Notes under the pieces: model-generated
Databases searched by the model: none
What the model was told of the DNA's origin: nothing
What the model saw: the letters and a program-made list of their open reading frames with translations, nothing else
Source: DAOTWA01 sp034435955
GTDB taxonomy: Bacteria; Chloroflexota; Anaerolineae; Anaerolineales; Anaerolineaceae
Length of the DNA: 63,559 bases
Reading direction: 5' to 3'
NCBI GenBank assembly: GCA_034435955.1
Contig: DAOTWA010000080.1
Span: forward strand, 1-63,559
In this document: positions 8,323 through 16,016 of the stretch, one piece after another
Layout: every line of letters starts with the position of its first letter
Numbering within the stretch: the stretch's first letter is position 1
Position numbers and translations under genes: made by a program

Positions 8323-9360
8323 ATGAGTATTGGGAGGATGATATCGGTAGCGGGGCGATTATTAGCAGGGCTGGTCTTCGTGTTGGCGGCAGCGCCCCAG
8401 GGCGCGGCGTTTGCCGAAGAACTGCCGCCTTCGGCGGATGTACCTTCAGTGGTAGGGCATGCCCAGGCGTTCAATCTGACCTGCGAATCCCGATCGGCCG
8501 CCGATTGGGCCGCTGCGCTGGGTGTGCCCCTGAGTGAAGACGACGTGTTCTCACGTCTCCAGCGCACCGATGATCCAGAGACGGGGTTCGTGGGTGACCC
8601 AAATGGCGTTTGGGGGAATATCCCACCGAAATCCTATGGTGTTCATCCCCCTCCAGTGGCGGCGGTATTGCAATCTTACGGCTTGCCTGCCGCCGAACGT
8701 AGGGGCATGAGCTGGGATGACCTGCGCGCCGAGATTGCGGCTGGCAAGCCGGTCATTGTATGGATCATCGGCAGTATGTGGTCTGGCAAGGCTGTCACAT
8801 ATCATGCAGCGGATGGGATAACGACAACGGTGGCGCCTTTCGAGCACACTATGCTCGCGGTAGGCTACACAGAAAGTCAGGTGAAGGTCATCGATGCATC
8901 CAATGGAGCGCTTCAGTCTTATCCAATCGCCAGTTTCATGGACTCCTGGTCGGTGCTGGGCAACCGTGCCATCGTTTACGAGGGCAATCCGCCCGAAAAG
9001 CAACGCCCATCGGTGAGCACGTACACCGTGCAGCCGGGGGATTGGCTGGCTGGCGTGGCTTTCCGCTATAATCTAGATTGGCAAGAGCTGGCCAGATTGA
9101 ACGGCATTGCCTATCCTTACGTCATTTACCCCGGCCAGGTTTTGAATGTTGCCGCATCAAATACAGAACCGGCGGTGAAGGCTTCGCCCGTGGTCTCCCC
9201 CACACCAGCTCCGCCTGCTGACGTCTACACCGTTCAGCCTGGAGACTGGCTGGCCAGCCTCGCGCGGCGCTTTGGAACGAGCTGGCAGTCCCTGGCTGAG
9301 CTGAACGGGATCGGTTATCCTTACGTGATCTATCCCGGCCAGATTCTGCGATTACGGTGA
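8323..9360 (+). CDS. Exported C39-like cysteine peptidase domain protein with two LysM domains
   Basis: A 345-residue exported protein. A signal peptide is visible at residues 1-32 (MISVAGRLLAGLVFVLAAA then AFAEE). The middle part resembles the C39-like peptidase_C39_2 family, with a candidate nucleophile in LTCESRSAADW, His in EHTMLAVGY and a following DASNG. Two C-terminal LysM modules, each starting YTVQPGDWLA and ending YPYVIYPGQ, should bind peptidoglycan or a related glycan. It probably acts at the cell surface on a peptide or isopeptide bond; activity is not certain. The start at 8323 is preferred over upstream codons because of the signal peptide and the -10 box six bases before it. 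Confidence 0.82.
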   Translation: MSIGRMISVAGRLLAGLVFVLAAAPQGAAFAEELPPSADVPSVVGHAQAFNLTCESRSAADWAAALGVPLSEDDVFSRLQRTDDPETGFVGDPNGVWGNIPPKSYGVHPPPVAAVLQSYGLPAAERRGMSWDDLRAEIAAGKPVIVWIIGSMWSGKAVTYHAADGITTTVAPFEHTMLAVGYTESQVKVIDASNGALQSYPIASFMDSWSVLGNRAIVYEGNPPEKQRPSVSTYTVQPGDWLAGVAFRYNLDWQELARLNGIAYPYVIYPGQVLNVAASNTEPAVKASPVVSPTPAPPADVYTVQPGDWLASLARRFGTSWQSLAELNGIGYPYVIYPGQILRLR

Positions 9361-9388
9361 ACCAGGCGGCCGGAATTATGAGGCGCAG

Positions 9389-10324
9389 TTGATTGCGACT
9401 GTTGCGCAACGCATCCGTGAGAACATTCAGAAGGTGATCGTCGGCAAGGACGACGTCATCAACCTGGCTCTGGTGGCGGTGCTGTGCGAAGGGCACGTGC
9501 TCCTTGAAGATGTGCCTGGTATTGGCAAGACCACCCTGGCGCGCGCTCTGGCCGTTTCGTTGGGCTGTTCCTTCCGGCGCATCCAGTTCACGCCCGATCT
9601 GCTTCCATCGGATGTGACCGGATTGAGCTGGTTCAACCAGAAGACGCAGGAGTTCGAGTTTCGTCCCGGACCAATCATGAGCCAGGTGGTGCTGGCGGAT
9701 GAAATCAACCGGGCCACACCGCGGACCCAGTCGGCGCTGCTAGAGGCCATGCAGGAACGGCAGGTCACCTCGGACGGAGTGACGCGGCCGCTGCCCCGGC
9801 CATTTCTGGTGCTGGCGACGCAAAATCCGGTCGAGTTAGAAGGCACATTTCCGCTGCCGGAGGCGCAGATCGACCGTTTTCTTCTTCGCATAGCCATTGG
9901 ATATCCCAGCCAGGAAGAGGAGAACGCCATCCTGGAGCGTTTTCGCCTGTCCGATCCGCTGGCAGATCTTCAGCCGGTCACCAGCGCAGAAGAGATCCTG
10001 GCATTGCAGGCGGAGCGGAGGCGGGTGCGGGTGGAGGAATCGGTGCGCGATTACATCGTACGCGTGGCGCGGGCCACACGCCAAAATGCGGAAATCGAGT
10101 TAGGCGCCAGTCCGCGGGCCACACTGAACCTCTATCAGGCGTCCCAAGCCTGGGCGGCCATTCATAACCGGGATTATATTTTGCCAGATGACGTCAAGCG
10201 GCTGGCGCCGCCCGTGTTGTGCCACCGTCTGATCGTCTCTTCGAAGGCGCAACTGCGCGGGCGGACGTCCGAGCAGATGATAGCCGACATCGTCGCCACT
10301 GTGCCGGTGCCCGTGGAGTCGTGA
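9389..10324 (+). CDS. MoxR family AAA+ ATPase
   Basis: A 311-residue MoxR-type AAA+ chaperone. Walker A is EDVPGIGKTTLARAL (near residue 50), Walker B with sensor is VVLADEINRATPRTQSALLEAMQE, and ATQNPVELEGTFPLPEAQIDRF is the family hallmark. MoxR proteins help assemble or activate complexes built with DUF58/VWA proteins. The TTG start at 9389 has GAGG five bases upstream. The stop codon overlaps the next gene's ATG (ATGA), the classic MoxR-DUF58-DUF4129/transglutaminase operon. Confidence 0.94.
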   Translation: MIATVAQRIRENIQKVIVGKDDVINLALVAVLCEGHVLLEDVPGIGKTTLARALAVSLGCSFRRIQFTPDLLPSDVTGLSWFNQKTQEFEFRPGPIMSQVVLADEINRATPRTQSALLEAMQERQVTSDGVTRPLPRPFLVLATQNPVELEGTFPLPEAQIDRFLLRIAIGYPSQEEENAILERFRLSDPLADLQPVTSAEEILALQAERRRVRVEESVRDYIVRVARATRQNAEIELGASPRATLNLYQASQAWAAIHNRDYILPDDVKRLAPPVLCHRLIVSSKAQLRGRTSEQMIADIVATVPVPVES

Positions 10325-11520
10325 TGTCCCCCCGCAGGTGGGTCCCCGCGTTGGTCTTCACTTTTTTTCTGGGGGCCCTGATCCAATCCAGACTGCTCCT
10401 GGCGCTCTCCTTGACCATTGGAACGGTGATGGCGGCATCCTACTGGTGGTACCGCCACGCCCTGGACGAGATCGTCTACCGGCGGCGCTGGCACTACCAA
10501 CGCTGTTTCCCCGGCGAGGAAAGCGATGTGCGCATCGAGGTTGAAAACCGCAAGCCGCTGCCGGTTTCATGGCTGCGCGCCACAGACAATTGGCCAAAAG
10601 CAGTCGGGCCTACCGATGAGGATGCGCTGGCCCCCTCCCACATCCCCAATCAAGGGTATCTGGTCAATGTTTTCAGCCTACGCTGGTTCGAGCGTTCCAG
10701 CCGCAGTTACCGGTTGCGCTTCCGGCAACGCGGCCTCTATGCAGTCGGACCAACCACCCTCCAATCCGGCGACCTGTTCGGACTGTATACCGAGACGCGC
10801 GAGCTGCAGAATGAGGAATACCTGACGGTATTTCCCGAGCTGCTGCCCCTCTCCGCGTTAAAACTGGACACCCAGGATCCCTTTGGCGACCGGCGCACGC
10901 GCCGCCGACTGCTGGAGGACCCCAATCTGCCCATGGGTGTGCGCGAATATCAGCCTGAGGATGAATTCCGACGCATCCATTGGCCTGCCAGTCTGCGCTC
11001 CGGACGCCTGCAGGCAAAGGTTTACCAGCCTATCTCGGCTCAAACGATGGTGGTGTGCCTGAACGTCGCCACCATGGCGCGCTACTGGGAAGGCATTTAT
11101 CCGCCGCTGCTCGAACGGCTCATCAAAACCGCGGCGACGTTGTGCACTTACGGCATTGATGAGAATTATTCGGTCGGTTTGATATCCAATGGCTGTCTGG
11201 CCCATTCAGACCAGCCTTTCCGCGTGCCGCCCGGCCGCTCTCCTCAGCAATTGGCCCGCATTCTGACCTTACTGGCCGGCGCTTCGCCGATCACCGTTGG
11301 CCCGTTTGATCAGTTCCTCCTGCGGGCCATGCCAGATCTGCCCTACGGCGCGTCTGTGGTCGTTCTCACCGGCGTGATGCCCCCCGAACTGGCTGAGATG
11401 TTGGGCCGTCTGCAGCGTTACCGCAGACACATGACCCTGTATTCCCTGGCGCCTGAACCTCCTCCGGAAATTCCGGGTGTGCGCATCATCCATTTGCCTT
11501 TCAAGGAAGAAACGGCGTGA
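10324..11520 (+). CDS. DUF58 domain protein
   Basis: A 398-residue protein with two N-terminal hydrophobic helices (residues about 8-45) and a DUF58 region whose hallmark VREYQPEDEFRRIHWPASLR lies near residue 205, followed by a VWA-like fold. The ATG at 10324 overlaps the stop of the MoxR gene, so the longer upstream reading is rejected. DUF58 proteins act with MoxR ATPases at the membrane. The final codons overlap the next gene by four bases, so all three genes are translationally coupled. Confidence 0.9.
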   Translation: MSPRRWVPALVFTFFLGALIQSRLLLALSLTIGTVMAASYWWYRHALDEIVYRRRWHYQRCFPGEESDVRIEVENRKPLPVSWLRATDNWPKAVGPTDEDALAPSHIPNQGYLVNVFSLRWFERSSRSYRLRFRQRGLYAVGPTTLQSGDLFGLYTETRELQNEEYLTVFPELLPLSALKLDTQDPFGDRRTRRRLLEDPNLPMGVREYQPEDEFRRIHWPASLRSGRLQAKVYQPISAQTMVVCLNVATMARYWEGIYPPLLERLIKTAATLCTYGIDENYSVGLISNGCLAHSDQPFRVPPGRSPQQLARILTLLAGASPITVGPFDQFLLRAMPDLPYGASVVVLTGVMPPELAEMLGRLQRYRRHMTLYSLAPEPPPEIPGVRIIHLPFKEETA

Positions 11521-13016
11521 AGTCCGCTGCGATCGTCAGAAGGTTTGCACACATTCCGATCGTCAGAGTCTGGCGAGAGGCGGCTTTCCTGAGCCTGTGG
11601 TGTGCCGATATGTGCTGGATCGCTCTTTGGTATAGTGCCCTCTCACAGATTGGGGGCGGAGTCACGTATGGGAGGGCCTTCCTTGTGCTCGGAGGAATCT
11701 ACCTGCTTTCCCATTACCTGATCAGGCTGTTCGATTATTGGCAGCTTCGCACTGGCCTGCGCCAGGGACTCGTTGTGGTGCTGGTTTTGGCCAGCTTTTA
11801 CTATTCGGTCGGTACGTTGATCTATTTGAGCAATTGGCCGGGTGTGTTTGAGCTGATAAAAGGCATGGTGCGCGGTTTTGCCAGTTCCAGTCTCATTCCG
11901 CCTGAGTTTTGGGTGGCGCTGGTGGTCCTGCTGCTCTGGCGACGCGGCGTACGGCTTGCGCGCCAGGCGATCAGCTCGGACATCGTAATGGCCTCTTTTG
12001 GCTTTGGCGGCGGCATGTTCTTTTTATTTGGCGTCCTGCCGTATTTCTTCATGGATTCCGCCCAGGCATTGCGGGCATTGTTCGCTTTCATATTGTGCAT
12101 CCTCGTGGCACTGAGTTGTGCGCGGATCTTTGAGCTGAGCCGCACGCGGGGAGCGATCCACGCCCGTTTCAGCCGCGAATGGATTGTTGCCATCTTGCTG
12201 GCCAGCGTGGCCCTGGCCGGAGCGGGCGCGTTGGCAACCTTCTTGTTGCAGGATACCATTGCCCCGCTGCTGAGTCGGCTGGCCTTGCTGGTGCTCTGGG
12301 GGCTGGGAATCCTTTTGATTCTGATCGCCACGCCCGTTATTTTGCTGGTGCTGATCGCCTTGCCCTGGCTTTCGCAGCGCCTAAACCTTCAATTGAACCC
12401 CTTCCGTATCATTTCAGAGCTTCTGGACACTTTACGAAAATTATTGCCTTCCTTACCCGATGCCAAAATTTCTCAGTTCTTTACCCGGGTGGCGGTGGGA
12501 AGCAAGCCATTCGCTTTGTGGGGCATCCTGGCAATGCTGCTGGCAGGCATGCTGGCGATCACGGCCTGGAAGCGCTGGTATACGCATCGCACTGGCCAGA
12601 TCCAACAGGAAGACCTTTTTGCCCTGGGCGAATGGCTGCGTCAGGCGCGAAAAGGGCTGCGAAAGCGCACGGTCGACCTGCTGACCGGCTTCGTACGCCG
12701 CCTAAATCCAGGATACGCGCGACGCTGGATGACAGCGATGCGGGTGCGCCTGATCTATGCCCAATTGATGGAACTGTGCGCCCGCCTGGGAAAGCCCAGG
12801 CCTGCGCCATTTACCCCGCTCGAGTTCCTGCCGGATGCGCAAAAATTGTTCCCCGAGGCCAGCAGGGACCTGCAGACGATCACCTATGCCTATCTGCGCG
12901 CCCGTTATGGAGAGCTGCCTGAAGGCGGCGTGGAGTTAGACGCCGTTCTGCAAGCCTGGGAGCGGGTGCGCGCCCAAGGTCACAGGCTGCTGGCTGCACT
13001 GCGCTCGAGAAAATAG
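11517..13016 (+). CDS. DUF4129 domain membrane protein of the MoxR operon
   Basis: A 499-residue membrane protein. The first 290 residues contain about eight hydrophobic helices, a ninth lies near 330-350, and the cytosolic C-terminus carries a DUF4129-type end (PFTPLEFLPDAQKLFPEAS and ITYAYLRARYGELPE). In relatives this region follows a transglutaminase-like domain (TgpA family). Here I see no Cys-His-Asp transglutaminase core, so this version has membrane and DUF4129 parts only. It begins four bases inside the DUF58 gene. Confidence 0.8.
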   Translation: MKSAAIVRRFAHIPIVRVWREAAFLSLWCADMCWIALWYSALSQIGGGVTYGRAFLVLGGIYLLSHYLIRLFDYWQLRTGLRQGLVVVLVLASFYYSVGTLIYLSNWPGVFELIKGMVRGFASSSLIPPEFWVALVVLLLWRRGVRLARQAISSDIVMASFGFGGGMFFLFGVLPYFFMDSAQALRALFAFILCILVALSCARIFELSRTRGAIHARFSREWIVAILLASVALAGAGALATFLLQDTIAPLLSRLALLVLWGLGILLILIATPVILLVLIALPWLSQRLNLQLNPFRIISELLDTLRKLLPSLPDAKISQFFTRVAVGSKPFALWGILAMLLAGMLAITAWKRWYTHRTGQIQQEDLFALGEWLRQARKGLRKRTVDLLTGFVRRLNPGYARRWMTAMRVRLIYAQLMELCARLGKPRPAPFTPLEFLPDAQKLFPEASRDLQTITYAYLRARYGELPEGGVELDAVLQAWERVRAQGHRLLAALRSRK

Positions 13017-13040
13017 CTCCCATGCTCCACGGGCTGACCT

Positions 13041-14399
13041 TCAAGCGCCAAATTCCTTCAACACGCGCGCGATGTGCTTCGCACCTTTCAGGTACAGATC
13101 AAGGCGCACATTCTCGTTGGGCGCGTGCACCTGGGCGCCCGGGTAGCTCACCCCGGCGGTGGCGATCGGCAAACCCAGATTTTCGATAAAAATGTAGTTT
13201 GGTCCTGATCCGCCGCTCAATGGCACCATCTGCATGGGTACGCCGTAAACCTCCCGCGCAGCTTCGACTACCAGCCGGATGAAGGGGTGGTTTGGATCGG
13301 TACGGGCTGGCGTCTCACCGCCCAAGTACTCAATCTGGACATCGGGGAAACCCTGCGCGTCCAAATGGGCACGCAGTTGCTTCAGCACCTGCTCCGGGCG
13401 CTGATCGGGCACCAGGCGGAAATCCACTTTGGCGCTTGCGCGGGCGGGCAGGACGGTTTTGGAGCCTTTGCCCTGATAGCCAGAAGTCAGCCCGCAGATG
13501 GTGCAGGTCGGTTGGAACACTTCAGCGATATTCAATTCCGTTCCACCGGTCAAACCATTCAGGAACTCACGAATGCCATAGCGGTTGCGATATTCCTCGG
13601 CCTCGTCCGGCAGGGCTGCCATCAGCTCCCTATCCTGCTGGCTGAGAGGGCGCACCGGGTCGTAGAATCCGGGTATGCGGATGCGTTCGTCCGGTCCCTT
13701 GAGTGAATTCAGCGCCCACACGAGGCGCCAGGCCGCATTGGGGAAAATCGAGCCGCCCAGGCCGGAGTGCACATCCTGATTGGCTGTCTCGACGCTAAGC
13801 TCGACATAGCAGATGCCGCGCAGCCCCAGGGATTGAATTGGCACCTCGCGGGAATCCACGCCGCCCGATTCCCAAATGCAGGCATCCGCGGCGAGCAGCT
13901 CGCGGTGTTCGCGAACGAACCCCTCGAGGTGCACGCTGCTGGTCTCTTCTTCCCCCTCGATGACCCATTTGATCGTGCAGGGCAGTTCGCCTTCTTGTGC
14001 CAGCAGGGCATCGATGGCGAACAGTCGGCTGACGATGTGCCCCTTATCGTCTGCTACGCCGCGGCCGAACAACTTGCCTTCCCGCAGGCTTGGTTCGAAG
14101 GGCGGAGTTGCCCACAATTCCAGCGGCTCGGCTGGCTGGACGTCGTAGTGGTTGTAGAAAATCAGGGGTTTATTTGCACGCCCGCGACGCTCGGCGAAAA
14201 CTACCGGAGCTCCGCCGGTCGGATACAGGGTAGCGCGAAAGCCGCGTTTTTCCAGCATTTCCACCACTAGACGGGCGCATTCCTCGATGCCCTGTTTTTG
14301 CGCGCTGACGCTGGGCTGAGCGACCAACCTGGCCAACTCGGCGATGCTTTCGTCGAGGTGAGCGTCCAGGTAACGATCCATTGCAGTGTTGTCTGCCAA
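13041..14399 (-). CDS. M20 family dipeptidase/metallopeptidase
   Basis: A 452-residue cytosolic zinc peptidase. Metal and catalytic residues are in YNHYDVQP (HxD), GVADDKGHI (bridging Asp), VIEGEEETSS (catalytic Glu and ligand), with the last His in GAQVHAPNENV. The dimerisation lid spans roughly residues 190-330. Start: a TTG at 14399 sits six bases after GGAGG and gives LADNTAMDRYL; the ATG at 14381 is the alternative, and longer starts would include sequence from the spacer. It is the last gene of udk-VTT-M20. Confidence 0.92.
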   Translation of the reverse strand: MADNTAMDRYLDAHLDESIAELARLVAQPSVSAQKQGIEECARLVVEMLEKRGFRATLYPTGGAPVVFAERRGRANKPLIFYNHYDVQPAEPLELWATPPFEPSLREGKLFGRGVADDKGHIVSRLFAIDALLAQEGELPCTIKWVIEGEEETSSVHLEGFVREHRELLAADACIWESGGVDSREVPIQSLGLRGICYVELSVETANQDVHSGLGGSIFPNAAWRLVWALNSLKGPDERIRIPGFYDPVRPLSQQDRELMAALPDEAEEYRNRYGIREFLNGLTGGTELNIAEVFQPTCTICGLTSGYQGKGSKTVLPARASAKVDFRLVPDQRPEQVLKQLRAHLDAQGFPDVQIEYLGGETPARTDPNHPFIRLVVEAAREVYGVPMQMVPLSGGSGPNYIFIENLGLPIATAGVSYPGAQVHAPNENVRLDLYLKGAKHIARVLKEFGA

Positions 14400-14442
14400 T
14401 GAAAACCTCCGGTTGTGTGAATGCATTGTGATGAGGAGTGGA

Positions 14443-14982
14443 TCAGAAAAACCATCCCATGATGGAACTCCCCGCATAGGCGAATACCATCATCTTTAGG
14501 ATTTTCCCGATCCAGGTAAAAAAAAGAAACTTGTAGATGGGCATTTTGAGCACGCCGGCGGTCATGCCTGCCAGGTCGAAAGCCGGGTTGGGGATAAACG
14601 CCAGGACGAGGATGGTAATGCTGCCGTACTTGGCCATCCACTCCTTCATGCGCTCGTAGTAACGTATGTTTTCCACCACAGCCTGGCCCGAGAAACCGGC
14701 CAGATAGCCGGACATCTCACCCAAAGCCGCCCCGCTGCCCGCTGCAATCGCCACCCAGAATGGGTTGAATACCGTAGCCCAAGCGGATGTCAAGACTACT
14801 CCCGGCACCGGGATGATCACCGTGGCATTGGCGATGATCGAAAGCAAAAAGATGCCCGGGTATCCGATTGAACCCAGATTTTTAAACCTGTCACGGTCCA
14901 CTAAAATCAGGACCGTGACGCCGATGACAAACAGGAGCGCCAGAACCCGCAGCAGGTTTGTCCGCCGTTGCGCGCTCACCAT
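14443..14982 (-). CDS. VTT (SNARE-associated/DedA-like) family membrane protein
   Basis: A 179-residue integral membrane protein with about five hydrophobic segments. The VTT domain is marked by IPVPGVVLTSAWATVFNP with a re-entrant-type Pro, GSGAALGEMSGYLAG and LAFIPNPAFDLAGMTAGVL. Relatives are thought to scramble or flip lipid carriers, or to act in envelope homeostasis. It starts three bases after the udk stop and is probably cotranscribed with udk and the M20 gene. Confidence 0.85.
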   Translation of the reverse strand: MVSAQRRTNLLRVLALLFVIGVTVLILVDRDRFKNLGSIGYPGIFLLSIIANATVIIPVPGVVLTSAWATVFNPFWVAIAAGSGAALGEMSGYLAGFSGQAVVENIRYYERMKEWMAKYGSITILVLAFIPNPAFDLAGMTAGVLKMPIYKFLFFTWIGKILKMMVFAYAGSSIMGWFF

Positions 14983-14985
14983 GGG

Positions 14986-15624
14986 TCATTCGTCCGAATG
15001 GCGCAGCAGAGCTTCGATGCGGGCGGTGACCATATCCAGGGCGACGGTATTCAGGCCTCCCTCTGGAATGATCACATCGGCGTAACGCTTGGAGTTCTCG
15101 ACGAATTCCAGGTGCATCGGCCGCACGGTGGTCAGGTACTGCTTGATGACGTTTTCGGTCGTGCGGCCTCGCTCGGCGATGTCGCGCTGCAACCGGCGGA
15201 TGAAGCGGATATCCGCATCGGTGTCGACGAAAATTTTGACGTCGAATAGTTCGCGCAACCGCGGCTCGTAGAAGATCAGGATGCCCTCGACGATGATCAC
15301 CCGCTGGGGCTGGATGGTGATGGTCTTCTTGGTGCGCGAATGGGTGGTGAAGTCGTAGACGGGCAATTCGATCGGCTGCCATTGTTTGAGGCGCTGCACG
15401 TGCTCGATTAGTAGATCCGTTTCCAGCGAATCGGGGTGGTCGAAGTTGACCATCATGCGCTGATTGGGGGGGAGATTGCTCAGGTCGCGGTAGTAGGCAT
15501 CATGGGGAAGATAGGCGATCTTGTCGGCGCCCACCCGTTGTAAGATGACATTTGCAACCGTGGTCTTGCCCGAGCCTGACCCACCGGCGATACCGATCAC
15601 CAAGGGTGTCTTTCTTTCGGCCAT
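14986..15624 (-). CDS. udk: Uridine kinase
   Basis: A 212-residue enzyme that phosphorylates uridine or cytidine in pyrimidine salvage. The P-loop GIAGGSGSGKTTVA lies at residues 9-22. DHPDSLETDLL, PVYDFTTHSRT, VEGILIF and VDTDADIRFIRRLQRD are diagnostic for uridine kinase as opposed to phosphoribulokinase. The ATG at 15624 has a TATAAT box six bases upstream and no Shine-Dalgarno, suggesting a leaderless transcript that continues through the VTT and M20 genes. Confidence 0.95.
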   Translation of the reverse strand: MAERKTPLVIGIAGGSGSGKTTVANVILQRVGADKIAYLPHDAYYRDLSNLPPNQRMMVNFDHPDSLETDLLIEHVQRLKQWQPIELPVYDFTTHSRTKKTITIQPQRVIIVEGILIFYEPRLRELFDVKIFVDTDADIRFIRRLQRDIAERGRTTENVIKQYLTTVRPMHLEFVENSKRYADVIIPEGGLNTVALDMVTARIEALLRHSDE

Positions 15625-15630
15625 GACACC

Positions 15631-15636
15631 ATTATA
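15631..15636 (-). promoter_or_regulatory. -10 box of udk, probably leaderless
   Basis: Minus-strand TATAAT ends six bases before the udk start codon. No good -35 is visible. Confidence 0.45.
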
Positions 15637-16016
15637 ACCTTAAGAATTGATACGGCCGAGAATTAGAAGCGTTCGAAATCCGAAAAACTGGCGAATTAGA
15701 TAAATAGGATACCCTTTTCTCAGATTTGCTGCCGTTGCAGTACTTCGTGGAGCTTTGATGCACGTTCATGGAATTGGAGAGACTGCAACCACCCGGGTCG
15801 AGGATGTGTGGCATGGGGGTTGCAACTTGAAACCTGGATGGTATCGGGGAAGAAATCCTGATCGCCGTCATTGGCCGGGTAAATACCAATCCCGGTTTTT
15901 GGGAATGGCAAAAGTTGAAGTGGGCTGGAGGGCGGGAAGATGCCTGAGCCTCGCGAAATGCATCCGCCTGGTGCTGGACCAGCTCATCGATAGAAAACCT
16001 TGAGAGGTTGTTCAGC
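15637..16016 (+). other. Intergenic leader before the HD-GYP gene
   Basis: No convincing protein gene is seen here. Short open frames on both strands lack ribosome sites and recognisable motifs. The stretch can form a hairpin of 15784-15793 with 15815-15824 (9 of 10 pairs), and further down a terminator-like hairpin (15875-15900). It therefore looks like a long, structured 5' leader of the sensor gene. Confidence 0.4.
15875..15900 (+). terminator. Terminator-like hairpin in the leader of the HD-GYP gene
   Basis: CCGGG (15875-15879) pairs with CCCGG (15891-15895) around an 11-base loop and is followed at once by five T (15896-15900). No gene on this strand ends nearby, so if functional it would act as an attenuator of the gene starting at 16017. 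Confidence 0.45.

Noticed and set aside
15755..16003. An 82-codon plus-strand frame upstream of the HD-GYP gene
   Set aside because: No ribosome site or motif, composition unlike neighbours, and it overlaps two inverted repeats including a terminator-like hairpin.
15637..16016. A c-di-GMP (GEMM-I) riboswitch before the HD-GYP gene
   Set aside because: The conserved GEMM core and tetraloop-receptor sequence could not be found by eye, so no class was assigned.
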